This document shows, in pieces, positions 10,438-19,126 of a stretch of 64,000 nucleotides of DNA (within the stretch, counting starts at the first letter, position 1; each line of letters begins with the position of its first letter). The notes beneath the pieces were generated by a model. The model saw nothing but the letters and a program-made list of their open reading frames with translations, had not been told where the DNA came from and ran no database searches. The translations under genes were made by a program, and so were the position numbers. Source of the DNA: Branchipolynoe longqiensis (Eukaryota > Annelida > Polychaeta > Phyllodocida > Polynoidae); assembly GCA_030323885.1 (NCBI GenBank), contig CM059198.1, positions 61,840,917-61,904,916 on the forward strand. The letters are read 5' to 3'.

Positions 10438-10685
10438 GGCGGAGGGCTCCTCGGCCCCCCCTCTACCAACTCTGACACTGCTCCTTATGAGCCCCTCACT
10501 ATTTATCCTCTGCTCCTCATGAGCCCCTGACTCTTTGCTCCTCGCGAGCCCCCTGCTCCTCATGAGCCCCCTGTATTGCTCTGTGCCTCCTCAGCCTGTT
10601 TACCTCCTCAGTTACCCTGTTTGTACCTTACTTTGTCATTTATTGTTATTCTCACTGTTTCTCTGTATGTTGCCCGAGGCGTCAC

Positions 10686-10691
10686 AATAAA
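10686..10691 (+). terminator. Polyadenylation signal of long unit
   Basis: AATAAA in gtcacaataaacgcc, followed by a T-rich segment and the unit end. It is identical in the second unit. Confidence 0.55.
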
Positions 10692-10928
10692 CGCCTCAGT
10701 TTTCCCACCTCCGCCTCTGTTCTTCCTTCTCGCGCATCGGTCGTAATGCGAAGCATTTCGTTTGATGCGAGGGGAGGGAGAGCGACTCACCCGGCCCTGA
10801 GCGACTCACCCCCCCCTCCTGCCACTGCTCACCTCCCCCCGCCCCTGAGCGACTCACCCCCGCCACTGCTCACCTCCCCCCGGCCCTGAGCGACTCACCC
10901 CCCTCCTGCCTCTGCTCACTTCCCCCCT

Positions 10929-10933
10929 TATAA
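10929..10933 (+). promoter_or_regulatory. TATA box of short unit
   Basis: Same cttataaggccgcc context as at 9190. Confidence 0.6.
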
Positions 10934-11295
10934 GGCCGCCCGCCGGCCTCCCTCAGGCACTCAGCCTCCAGCCGCCTTCCAGCTCTCTGCCCCTTTTCTT
11001 CTCCACCCACCCACCCAACTCTCCCTCCTCTACCCTCCCCCCTCTGCGGCGGAGGGCTCCTCGGCCCCCCCTCTACCAACTCTGACACTGCTCCTTATGA
11101 GCCCCTCACTATTTATCCTCTGCTCCTCATGAGCCCCTGACTCTTTGCTCCTCGCGAGCCCCCTGCTCCTCATGAGCCCCCTGTATTGCTCTGTGCCTCC
11201 TCAGCCTGTTTACCTCCTCAGTTACCCTGTTTGTACCTTACTTTGTCATTTATTGTTATTTTCACTGTTTCTCTGTATGTTGCCCGAGGCGTCAC

Positions 11296-11301
11296 AATAA
11301 A
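11296..11301 (+). terminator. Polyadenylation signal of short unit
   Basis: AATAAA in the same gtcacaataaacgcc context as at 10686, about 365 bp downstream of the TATA box. Confidence 0.55.
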
Positions 11302-11404
11302 CGCCTCAGTTTTCCCACCTCCGCCTCTGTTCTTCCTTCTCGCGCATCATTTGAGCGTGTATGGCTCGTGCTTCCAACAGTAGAGAATGCTAACACAGTG
11401 TATG

Positions 11405-11592
11405 TTGGTCTGAAACGGACATGAAACGGATAGTCAATGGACGAAACAAACTCAAACCGGACAAGAATCGTAGACGTCAGTCCGGGGGCACCCGTTCCTA
11501 GTTTTGTGCATGTTCAAAACTTGTACGGACACAAAACGGACTTTGTTCGGTTTCTGTCAGTTTCCTCCAATCCGGTGAGGCATGACGGGCCT
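11405..11592. mobile_element. MITE-10 fragment
   Basis: It carries the acgaaacaaactcaaaccgg, ttttgtgcatgttcaaaact and caatccggtgagg blocks shared with 28955-29183 and 50995-51463. The left end is missing. Confidence 0.65.
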
Positions 11593-11629
11593 TCAAACTG
11601 GAGAAAATTAGATTACGGCGATAAAGTTA

Positions 11630-11715
11630 TCGGTTTGATTCAGCCAGGTTTAGAACCCGGGGTTAAAATCCCGCAACCTGTCAAACGGGAAGCGGGGCTC
11701 AACGCATTCGGCAAC
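11630..11715 (-). mobile_element. SINE-A head fragment
   Basis: The inverse of the tRNA-like head is recognisable (ttgattcagccaggtttag, aaacgggaagcggggctcaa) but decayed. Confidence 0.55.
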
Positions 11716-11796
11716 TCATTCAGAACACAAACGGTTTTGAATGTTTCTCCTGAAGCAGCAATGTCGAATTAGGCTCTTCTAACACGGTTCACGTCA

Positions 11797-12123
11797 CCGG
11801 ACATTGCGGCCGAATCGCTAGAGTGCAGGCCTCTTATGTGGAAGGTCGGGAGTCCGAATCCCAGCCAAGTCAAACCAACGACCTACAAAATTGATACTTG
11901 TCGCTTCCTAGCCTGGTGCTCGGCATTAATAGGATAGGGCAAGGACTGATTGGCATGGTATCAGGATACTGTGACTGTGTGGGATATCGGGTCATGGTGC
12001 TGGTGGCCTGGTCTCCCAGAGGGGAGCACGAGGCCTATATAGTTGCCATGAGTGTGCACTGTCACAAGTCGGTACCCATCCTTATATGACCATAGATGTT
12101 GCTAGGACGTAAGACAACAACAC
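11797..12123 (+). mobile_element. SINE-A, full length, variant head
   Basis: Head with gcggccgaatcgctagagtg and box B-like ggagtccgaatccc, then complete body and the gtaagacaacaacac tail. Confidence 0.85.
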
Positions 12124-12314
12124 ACTAAAGGTTCACGTCGGACTGATTCTGAATGTGGCAGCGTCTGTGGCATCGCTATGGTTACCGGAGTGGAAATATG
12201 GCGAGGTATTTGACGCTACATTATGCAGATGAATCAGTAACCAACCACCTGGTGAGTTTGGTGAGGGAAACAAATGTGTGTCAACATATTTGAAAGGTAG
12301 TTTCCCATTTAGAA

Positions 12315-12650
12315 ACCAGATGGGATGGCCGAATGAGTTAGAGCGTTCGTCTCCCGTGTTGGTAGCTCGGGGGGTTGTGGGTTCGAACCCTGGTCGAGTC
12401 AAATTAATGACTTAAAAATTGATACTTGTTGCTTCCTAGCCTGGCACTCAGCATTATTAGGATAGGGCAAGGACTGGTTGGCTCAGTGTCAGGATAATGT
12501 GACTGAGTGGCATATCAGGTCATGGTGCTGGTGGCCTGGTATTCTAGTGGGGAAGCACTATGAAGTCGTCATGAGGGCCAACTGTCATAAGTCATTACCT
12601 GTCCTGATATGACCTTATATGTTGCTAGGACGTAAAACAACAACAAACAA
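12315..12650 (+). mobile_element. SINE-A, reference copy with 12-bp duplication
   Basis: A 336-bp element bounded by perfect direct repeats TCCCATTTAGAA (12303-12314 and 12651-12662). Order: tRNA-like head (box A tggccgaatgagttagagc, box B gggttcgaaccctgg), gagtcaaa linker, conserved body (ggatagggcaaggactgg; gtgactgagtggcatatcag; tggggaagcactatgaagtc), then the tail (tgatatgaccttatatgttgc, gtaaaacaacaacaaac). This is the standard layout of a tRNA-derived SINE: Pol III transcribed and mobilised by a partner LINE. Minus-strand ORFs over it are not genes. Confidence 0.95.
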
Positions 12651-12739
12651 TCCCATTTAGAACACTATCACCCATGTGCTGTGGACGCATATTACAACTA
12701 CATATTCGTATCATGTACCATAATAAAGCAATAAGCGGA

Positions 12740-12977
12740 TTCTATGTGCTTCCTTGCCTGAGAGAGGTCAGTGCAAACTACTACAACTACATTATTAGTA
12801 TTCATTACCCTTAGAAGGACTAGCTTTACATCATTCTAGGTGCTTCTTTGCCTGAGAGGTCAATGTAAAGTACTACAACAGTTACAACATATTCCTATTC
12901 TCTAAATCACAAGAGCAGATTTGCTCTCTATGTGGCTCCTTGCCTGAGAGGCCAGTGCAAACTACTACAACTAGATT
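12740..12977. repeat. Three ~92-bp direct repeats
   Basis: The motif cttgcctgagag...gtcagtgcaaactactac recurs at about 12746, 12839 and 12931. It is the inverse of the 5' leader of SINE-C (see 57937-58245), so this may be a decayed SINE-C cluster. Confidence 0.6.
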
Positions 12978-13195
12978 TCCTAGCCTGGCGCTCGGCATTA
13001 TTAGGATAGGGCTAGGACTGGTTGGAGCAGTGTCAGGATAATGTGACTGAGTGGGATATTGGGTCATGGCAGTGGTGGCATGGTTTCCCAGTGGGGCAGC
13101 ACTATAAAGTCGCTATGAGTGTGAACTGTCACAAGTCAGTACCCATCCTGATATTACCTTAGATGTTGCTAGGATATAAAACAACAAACAAACTA
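12978..13195 (+). mobile_element. SINE-A, 5' truncated
   Basis: It begins at ttcctagcctggcgctcgg and runs through the body to gatataaaacaacaaacaaac. Confidence 0.8.
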
Positions 13196-13271
13196 CAACT
13201 ACATATTAGCATACACTACTCTTGAAAGCACGAGCCCACAGACGTTCCAAGAAGCACCTCATGGATCCCTG

Positions 13272-13355
13272 TGACCAGACGGGATGGCAGAATAAGTTGA
13301 ACTGATATTACCTTATATGTTGCCAGGACATAAAACTCCAACAACCAACAACTAA
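13272..13355 (+). mobile_element. Internally deleted SINE-A
   Basis: Head start (agacgggatggcagaataag) is joined directly to the tail (tgatattaccttatatgttgc...aaaactccaacaacc), skipping the body. The whole element is about 80 bp. Confidence 0.7.
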
Positions 13356-13624
13356 TCCAAAACTGACACTCTGACTAGGTTTGAAGTAGACTGTTTGAAT
13401 AACGTGGGCGGACGTGTGTTTCATAACCAAACATCTCATAGCAAACACCCCGTCCTGATATGATAAGACTTAAAACTCAAAAAACCAACCAACGTAGGAA
13501 CATGACTCAATGCTGCTTCAGTGGGATTTTTTAAATTTATGTATCTTTCACTGTCAGTGGATAAGTGGCTTGAGTATTTTCTGTATCCTTTTCTGTGTAA
13601 CATACAGTGTGTCTTTAGTTTCCC

Positions 13625-14090
13625 AATGCTCATTTCATACTTAGTAAGACTTGATGCTGTTTGAGTGTGTCTCTGTGTGTGTCTCAGGCTGTATTTTCGT
13701 GTGTCTTTCTGTGTGTGCTTTAATACTCATATCATATTGAGTAAGACTTGATGCTGTTTGAGTGTGTCTCTGTGTGTGTCTCAGGCTGTATTTTCGTGTG
13801 TCTTTCTGTGTGTGTTTCAATCCTCACATCATATTGAATAAGACTTGATGCTGTTTGAGTGTGTCTCTGTGTGTCTCAGGCTGTATTTTCGTGTGTCTTT
13901 CTGTGTGTGCTTCAATACTCATATCATATCCAGTAAGACCTGATGCTGTTTGAGTGTGTCTTAGGCTGTCTTTCTGTGTGTATTTCGATACTCATATCAT
14001 ACCGAGTATGACGTGATGATGTTTAAGTGTGTCTTTGTGTGTGTGTCAGGCTGTATTTTCGTGTGTCTTTTTCAATACTGATATCATATC
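13625..14090. repeat. ~105-bp minisatellite
   Basis: About 4.5 tandem copies of a unit containing taagacttgatgctgtttg, tctctgtgtgtgtctcaggc and atactcatatcatat. Later copies are shortened and diverged. Confidence 0.85.
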
Positions 14091-14105
14091 GAGCAAGGCT
14101 TGATG

Positions 14106-14158
14106 CTCCCGACCTTCCGCACGCGAGGCCCGTGCTCTCCCGATTCAGCCACCGCGCC
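14106..14158 (-). mobile_element. SINE-A variant-head fragment
   Basis: Inverse of the variant head (gaccttccgcacgcgaggcc...ccaccgcgcc). It ends exactly where the next SINE-A tail starts. Confidence 0.65.
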
Positions 14159-14437
14159 TTGTTGTTGTTGTTTTACATCCTAGCAACATCTAACAGTGCG
14201 CACTCATGGCGACTTTATAGTGCTGCCCCACTGAAAGACCAGGCCACCAGCACAATGACCTGATATCCCAGTCCTTGCCCTATCCTAATAATGCCAAGTG
14301 CCTGGCTAGGAAGCGATAAGTATCAATTTTAAAGTCATCGCTTTGACTCGACCAGGGTTCGAACCCACGATCCCATGGTCAACCAACACGGGAGACGGAC
14401 ACTCTAACTCATTCGGCCATCTCATCTGGTGCTATAT
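14159..14437 (-). mobile_element. SINE-A, nearly full length
   Basis: Tail at 14161 (gttgttgttttacatccta), head at 14437. A short internal deletion removes part of the tail-proximal body. Confidence 0.85.
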
Positions 14438-14444
14438 ATATATT

Positions 14445-14505
14445 TCACCTCGTTCCGTAGCCTCCTGGCTAATTATAGCACAGGGAGAGGTAGCACTTCC
14501 ACTTG
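14445..14505 (+). repeat. Possible decayed DIRS-type terminal repeat
   Basis: The segment tatttcacctcgttccgtag ... cagggagaggtagcacttcc aligns with the DIRS left end at 17016-17075 (tattttacctcggtaaacag ... ctagggagaggtaagcacg). Both are followed within about 50 bp by caactcac. Identity is only moderate. Confidence 0.4.
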
Positions 14506-14544
14506 ATTCAATTTGTGTCTCCAACTCACTGAGTACAGACCTGG

Positions 14545-15105
14545 AAAAGTGAGCAGTGGTTTAATCTATACCTGCTAGTTTGTAAGTAGAAAGTTGACTT
14601 ACTGTATTTATACTATGTATTCACATTTGGCATTGGCACGGGTGTTTCATTGTGGAAAATGTCTAAATGACACTTTGTGTGTTATTGTGTGCTGACTTCT
14701 AGTGAAGAAATTACATCAACATTGACATTGGTATGCTAGGCCAATTTAGGTATCATTGACATTGTCTGTCAACACAAGGTCATGTCAGTATGGACATGTG
14801 TTAACCACACCTTCAATGTGTTTCAATGTATATATACAGACACACACACATGGGGTTGTGACTTACAGTTTTTCACAATTATATACAGACTGTGTTTTTA
14901 CACTAATGTCTGACAGACTCAGTTGAACATACACACTGAGAACATGCTGACAGCCGGTGACCAGCCATGAGACCTGGTTGACGGCCAGTGCACATATAGT
15001 TGACAGCAACTGGCAGCTTACAGTTGACACTATACACATGCAACTTTTTGTAATTTTTACTGCATGTTGGGTCTTTTCAACTTGCATTTACACCACACAG
15101 ACTAC
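14545..15105 (+). repeat. 565-bp duplicated segment, copy 1
   Basis: Blocks such as tgtgtgctgacttctagtg, ggccaatttaggtatcattg and acacacatggggttgtgac recur in the same order about 563-570 bp downstream. Copies have diverged by roughly a fifth (estimate by eye). No ORF is conserved between the two. Confidence 0.8.
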
Positions 15106-15620
15106 TGATGTGTAAAAGTAAGCAGTGATTCAGTATTTACTACTATCTTCTATTTGTAAATATTAGACTTATTGCTTTCATATTATGTGATATTTGCCAT
15201 TGGACTGGTGTTTCAATGTAATTATTTTTGAAGACACACTTTATTTGATAATGTGTGCTGATATTAGGTGGGAATATTATTTCAACCTTGATATTGGCAT
15301 GGTAGGCCAATTTAGATACCATTGACATTGTGCTGTCAATAGTTGTTGGTATGGACATGTGCTAAACACACTTTTTAGTGTTTCAGTGTCTATACATACA
15401 CACACATGGAGTTGTAACTTACATTATTTACACAATTTTGCACAGACAATGTGCATTTACACTAGTGTCTTACATACTCAGTTGACCATACACTGAGTAC
15501 ATGTTGACAGCATACAGGTGACACCATATCCAGGACAATTTCTTATATAAATTGACTGCATATGAACTTCGGTAACATTAGGTATGTGGTTACCATTTAT
15601 TTTCATTTAGCATGTGTTAA
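15106..15620 (+). repeat. 565-bp duplicated segment, copy 2
   Basis: Direct tandem partner of the preceding segment, for example tgtgctgatattaggtggg, ggccaatttagataccattg and acacacatggagttgtaac. Confidence 0.8.
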
Positions 15621-16060
15621 ATTGTGACAGTGGACTTTGTCTGGGGTGTCAGTGTTTTACACTACCGGTACTACCTTTTCACCAAAAGTGCTATTATTTG
15701 ATCATATGGGTGCTCTTATTCTGTATGTATACAAAGTACACATGTTTATGTAAACTGAGTGTGCTTAATTGGAATAGTGCTGTAGGATGTAGATGAAGTC
15801 CCACCGACCTGGACCAATTGGTCACAGGTTCTCAGGCTTGACACTTGAACATGTCGGCCCAGGTCATGTGCTCACAAGGGTTATCACATATAATCTTTGA
15901 GACTCACGCTGACCACTTTTGTTCCTTTTAAGGAAATGTGACTAGGTTTGTTTGTTGTTTTATGTCCTAGCAACATCTAAGGTCATATCAGGACAGTTGT
16001 GACTTGGTAGGCAACCAGTGCCAGTTGCTGCTGTCAGATCACGCACCAAATAAGGGGTGA
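15621..16060. other. Unassigned sequence with SINE-A tail piece
   Basis: No gene is seen. 15950-15995 is the inverse SINE-A tail (ttttatgtcctagcaacatc). Confidence 0.45.
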
Positions 16061-16064
16061 TCTT

Positions 16065-16275
16065 GGACACCTGACCATGCACATGACAGTGCCAGAGCCC
16101 CGAGGGCTGGCCAATCAGTTGTCCAATCATGCAGATAAAACTGCCAGTCCCCCAAGGGGTGGTCATATGATTATTAGATCATGCAGATAATACTGCCAGT
16201 CCCCCGAGGGGTGATCGTTATGAGACAACTGACCATGCACTTAACAGTGCCAGTCCCCCGAGGGGTGGTCAAGTG
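16065..16275. repeat. ~60-bp tandem repeat, four copies
   Basis: Each copy holds gaccatgca or gatcatgca followed by agtgccagtcccccgagggg-type sequence. Confidence 0.75.
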
Positions 16276-16640
16276 ATTCTCAGAGAGCTGTAGTCAGACG
16301 GACTGCAAAAGCTCATCTATGACTCCATGAACAATCCAGTTCATTGTCACATGAACATAGATGCCATATGGCACTATGCACACTATCACACTAACTAGTG
16401 GTGATACTATTCAGAGAGCGGTAATCAGACAGATTGCAAAGCTCATCTGTGACACCATGAACAAACCAGTTCATTGTTATATGGACATAGATGACTATGC
16501 ACATTATCACACTGACTAGTTATGATACTATTCAGAGAGCTGTAGTCAGAGGGATTGCAAAGCTCATCTATGACACCATAAACAATCAGTTCAATGTCAT
16601 ACAGATATAGATGCTGTGCAGCACTATACACACTATCACA
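16276..16640. repeat. ~120-135-bp tandem repeat, three copies
   Basis: Units start cagagagctgtagtcagac (near 16278, 16411, 16531) and contain gcaaagctcatctatgac and acactatcacac. Confidence 0.75.
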
Positions 16641-17015
16641 TTCATGGCCCTTCAGGGCATTAAACCCCATAACCCATATGGGAGTGGGAGTCATGGGCAT
16701 AAAACCCCAGACAGTTGTGTATATGTACAGACACATACTAGTTGTGAATTTTCACACTATGAAAGTGGAACTTGAAAGTTGTGAGCAGATAAACCCCAGA
16801 AGTAGGCATATATCTACATAGTTGTGATTTCACTCTATGTGACCCCCTGTATGATTGTTTAGGGACAGCCTATTTAGGTCTTATTGACAGGGTGGATGCA
16901 GTCCAGTAGTTGGCTGGGTGTTACACAATGCCCCATTTTAGTACAACTCACATTGGTACTATAATAGACATTCCAAGTCATTACACTGGCACTCAGTGGC
17001 CAGGCTACATACATA
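16641..17015. other. Unassigned sequence left of the DIRS element
   Basis: It holds a doubled ataaaccccag motif (about 16699 and 16789). No gene seen. Confidence 0.4.
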
Positions 17016-17062
17016 TATTTTACCTCGGTAAACAGCCTCAGGCTAGCCTCAGGCTAGGGAGA
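17016..17062 (+). repeat. DIRS left inverted terminal repeat
   Basis: A 47-bp arm (ttttacctcggtaaacagcc ... ctagggaga) that is mirrored at 22085-22131. It contains a doubled cctcaggctag motif. Confidence 0.85.
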
Positions 17063-17166
17063 GGTAAGCACGTCCGGTACCAGCAATTAGCATATACAAC
17101 TCACGACTGGATAACGTGTCGTTGGGTTGCTCCGGCAAAATTAGTCTACATACAAGCAAATACGCA

Positions 17167-17762
17167 GTAAGTATAATAAAAACTGTGGTTAGCTTAATTA
17201 TGATGCATTAGAGCATCAATATGGAAAGTTTAGACTTTCGTTGGTCCAATTTGGACGAGTTATTTGGTTATAAACAACCAAGGATAGAACACTCGAGTGG
17301 GTTTCTCGAAGGAACCAAACCGGTCATTAGCGGTTATGTCAACACCCGGGTCACCGTGTGACTATGGGTAGAGATGTGGGTTTCGCCCTATCTCATGTGG
17401 AAATTCTCTCGTACTCTAATAGAGAGTAATGTTGGAGATGCTCCTGGGTTTCTTTTATAGACTCCCCACAAACTTTTTCAGGCGTTTCTCCGAGTTTCGT
17501 AGCATTTTCTCCAACTTGTTGACGTAGTAGTCACAGGTGGGAGAAGTGTGCGGAACAGAGGGATGGGCGGGCCGATACACTGGTCCCGACCCCGCGTAAG
17601 GTTTGGGCTTGACCCACAACCCACGCACAAATTTAGCTTATTACGCCTGTGTTATAACGGTATAAACACGTTCTCTAACACCAATAGATGTCCAAATGAG
17701 TTTGAAACAACCATATTGTGACATATATATATACCGGGACTGACCAAAAATTTTTGTTTCAG
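17167..17762 (+). other. Putative intron in DIRS leader
   Basis: A donor-like gca|gtaagtat at 17167 and an acceptor-like tttttgtttcag ending at 17762, six bases before the Gag ATG, could remove the 596-bp leader. This rests only on splice-site consensus. The alternative is an unspliced 5' UTR. Confidence 0.35.
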
Positions 17763-17768
17763 CTCCCG

Positions 17769-18884
17769 ATGGCCACGAAGCGGAGTAAGCGCGGTGCAGC
17801 AGCAGCCGAGGGGCGTGTTCCGAGTGGAGTGGACGAGGAGTACGACTCCTCACCTGTGTTGTCGGCAGGGCCGTCGACACAGCCCCGGGCGCATATCCTC
17901 TCCGACCCGGACGAGGACGCAGTGCCTGATGTGCCTGCGCCTCCAGATTGGGAGGCTCGCTTTGCAAGATTGGAAAGCCACATCTTGACTGCCAAATCGC
18001 CTGTGTCTCGGAAGCGGCGTAGGCCGAGTGTCCAAGAGGATTCATTTGAGGATTTCTTGGACACAGACTCGGCGGTGGAGCTTAAGGCTCCTCCTCCTCC
18101 TTCTCCTAAACGGAGGAAGAAGAAGAAACAGGTGATTTCTTCGGGTGATGAATTCACCAAGGAGCGGGCAGAGACTGGTTTTCGCAAAAAGCGGAAGACT
18201 AAGTCCAAAAAGAAGAAGAGGAAGAGGAAATATTCTTCTTCTGAGTCGTCCACTGAGTCTACTTCTACGGAATCAGACTCAGACACCATATATGAAGGGG
18301 TCTATGCGGACATTGGCACTAAAGTGGCTAAGAAGGTGGAGAAGCCAAAGGCTAAGCGGGTTAAAACCACTACGCTTATGCGCGAGACCGTGAATGGTCA
18401 TTTTCGCACGTTCAAACCGGCGGAGGTTATCTCCAAGTTAGGAGATGAGTTAACAGGCATAAAGGGTGTTCCCAACTCCATCATTAAAGAAATGGATCGG
18501 GATGTCAATATGACGGATGACCGTAAGAAGTTTGAGGATGTGTTGCACACAGTGCATAAGGCAGTGTTGGCTACCCTAACAGCTATTGTTCCTGTGGCTA
18601 ATAGGATGCAGAGTGAAAATAAGTTCTCGTCTTTGGCTAAGACAATGGACAAAGGCATTGCAGTGCTAGCGGCGGCAGGTAATTACCTGTCGTTTCGAAG
18701 ATATGAAAATGTCTTCAAGTCAGTTTGCACAGATGCTGGCAAAGAAGTGGCTCGCTCTAAGAAGGTTACCGATAATGAGGGGAAGGAGTTTACGCTCTAT
18801 CTTGCTCCAGAGCCGATTAAAGGGAAATCTTTAGATAATACCAAGATGTTTGGCGGTAACTACAATACCTCTATAAAGAGGTAG
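17769..18884 (+). CDS. DIRS Gag-like protein (ORF1), main frame
   Basis: A 371-residue frame from the ATG at 17769, which follows a splice-acceptor-like tract. The N-terminal ~60 residues are acidic and Ser/Pro-rich. Residues ~80-160 hold several Lys/Arg clusters (SRKRRRPS, PKRRKKKKQ, KSKKKKRKRK) that would serve as nuclear localisation or RNA-binding tracts. A Ser/Glu/Thr-rich stretch follows, then a more ordered C-terminal half with NRMQSENKFSSLAKTMDKG. This arrangement matches ORF1 of DIRS elements, presumed nucleocapsid. The frame stops at NTSIKR, but the C-terminal basic/Gly-rich tail continues in another frame to 19126, suggesting a one-base indel or frameshift around 18860-18884. The 5' half is distinctly GC-richer than the downstream ORFs. 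Confidence 0.75.
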   Translation: MATKRSKRGAAAAEGRVPSGVDEEYDSSPVLSAGPSTQPRAHILSDPDEDAVPDVPAPPDWEARFARLESHILTAKSPVSRKRRRPSVQEDSFEDFLDTDSAVELKAPPPPSPKRRKKKKQVISSGDEFTKERAETGFRKKRKTKSKKKKRKRKYSSSESSTESTSTESDSDTIYEGVYADIGTKVAKKVEKPKAKRVKTTTLMRETVNGHFRTFKPAEVISKLGDELTGIKGVPNSIIKEMDRDVNMTDDRKKFEDVLHTVHKAVLATLTAIVPVANRMQSENKFSSLAKTMDKGIAVLAAAGNYLSFRRYENVFKSVCTDAGKEVARSKKVTDNEGKEFTLYLAPEPIKGKSLDNTKMFGGNYNTSIKR

Positions 18885-19126
18885 AGACTGCAGCCAAGAG
18901 TGGCAAAAACATGGATGGCAAGAAGAAACAGGAAGTTCCTCGTTTCAAAAAGTCACGAGGGGATTTTCGTCCACGACGGTTCACCAGAGGAACCAGACCG
19001 AGTTCAAACTTCGGTCAAGGTTTTCGGGGCCGGGGCGCTCGCCCAGGCTGGACCGACAACACCGCACGGCCAATAGGTCGAGGGTTCAACTCGTCGAGAC
19101 CTTTCCCCAGGGGCGGGTCCAAGTAG
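18869..19126 (+). CDS. Gag C-terminal tail in shifted frame
   Basis: It reads from the overlap with ORF1 through KEVETAAKSGKNMDGKKK to an Arg/Gly-rich end (GFRGRGARPG, RPIGRGFNSSRPFPRGG), and stops at 19126. RGG-like composition fits an RNA-binding Gag terminus. It has no credible start of its own (first ATG 18911), so it is best read as the displaced end of ORF1, by mutation or by programmed frameshift. Confidence 0.6.
   Translation, partial: LYKEVETAAKSGKNMDGKKKQEVPRFKKSRGDFRPRRFTRGTRPSSNFGQGFRGRGARPGWTDNTARPIGRGFNSSRPFPRGGSK

Larger units (their letters stand above)
9000..10738 (+). mobile_element. GC-rich terminal-repeat unit, long form
   Basis: First of two tandem units. 9000-9265 and 10438-10738 are almost identical to 10739-11004 and 11048-11348 (about one mismatch each seen by eye). 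The unit has a TATA box near its start and AATAAA near its end, so it looks like a compact Pol II transcription unit or an LTR. From TGATGCG at 9024 it mirrors CGCATC at the far end, as LTR tips do. The 1172-bp middle (9266-10437) is specific to this copy. I do not recognise the family; a non-autonomous LTR/TRIM-type element is the best guess. Confidence 0.6.
10739..11348 (+). mobile_element. GC-rich terminal-repeat unit, short form
   Basis: A 610-bp tandem partner of the preceding unit. It keeps both conserved blocks, TATA box and AATAAA, but its middle is only 43 bp of ccacccacccaactctcc-type sequence (11005-11047). This size and layout resemble a solo LTR. Confidence 0.6.

Noticed and set aside
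9222..10475. Large Pro/Arg-rich proteins on both strands
   Set aside because: GC-rich, stop-poor repeats; frames lack sound ATG starts and domains, and both strands are equally open.
11437..11772. 111-residue ORF
   Set aside because: Crosses a MITE-10 fragment and an inverted SINE-A head fragment.
12133..12402. 89-residue minus-strand ORF with RPGFEPTTPRAT
   Set aside because: This is the inverse SINE-A head (box B region) translated; the same peptide recurs at other SINE-A copies.
17759..18289. 176-residue minus-strand ORF
   Set aside because: Antisense shadow of the DIRS Gag frame; Lys/Ser codons read as Phe/Leu/Glu runs.
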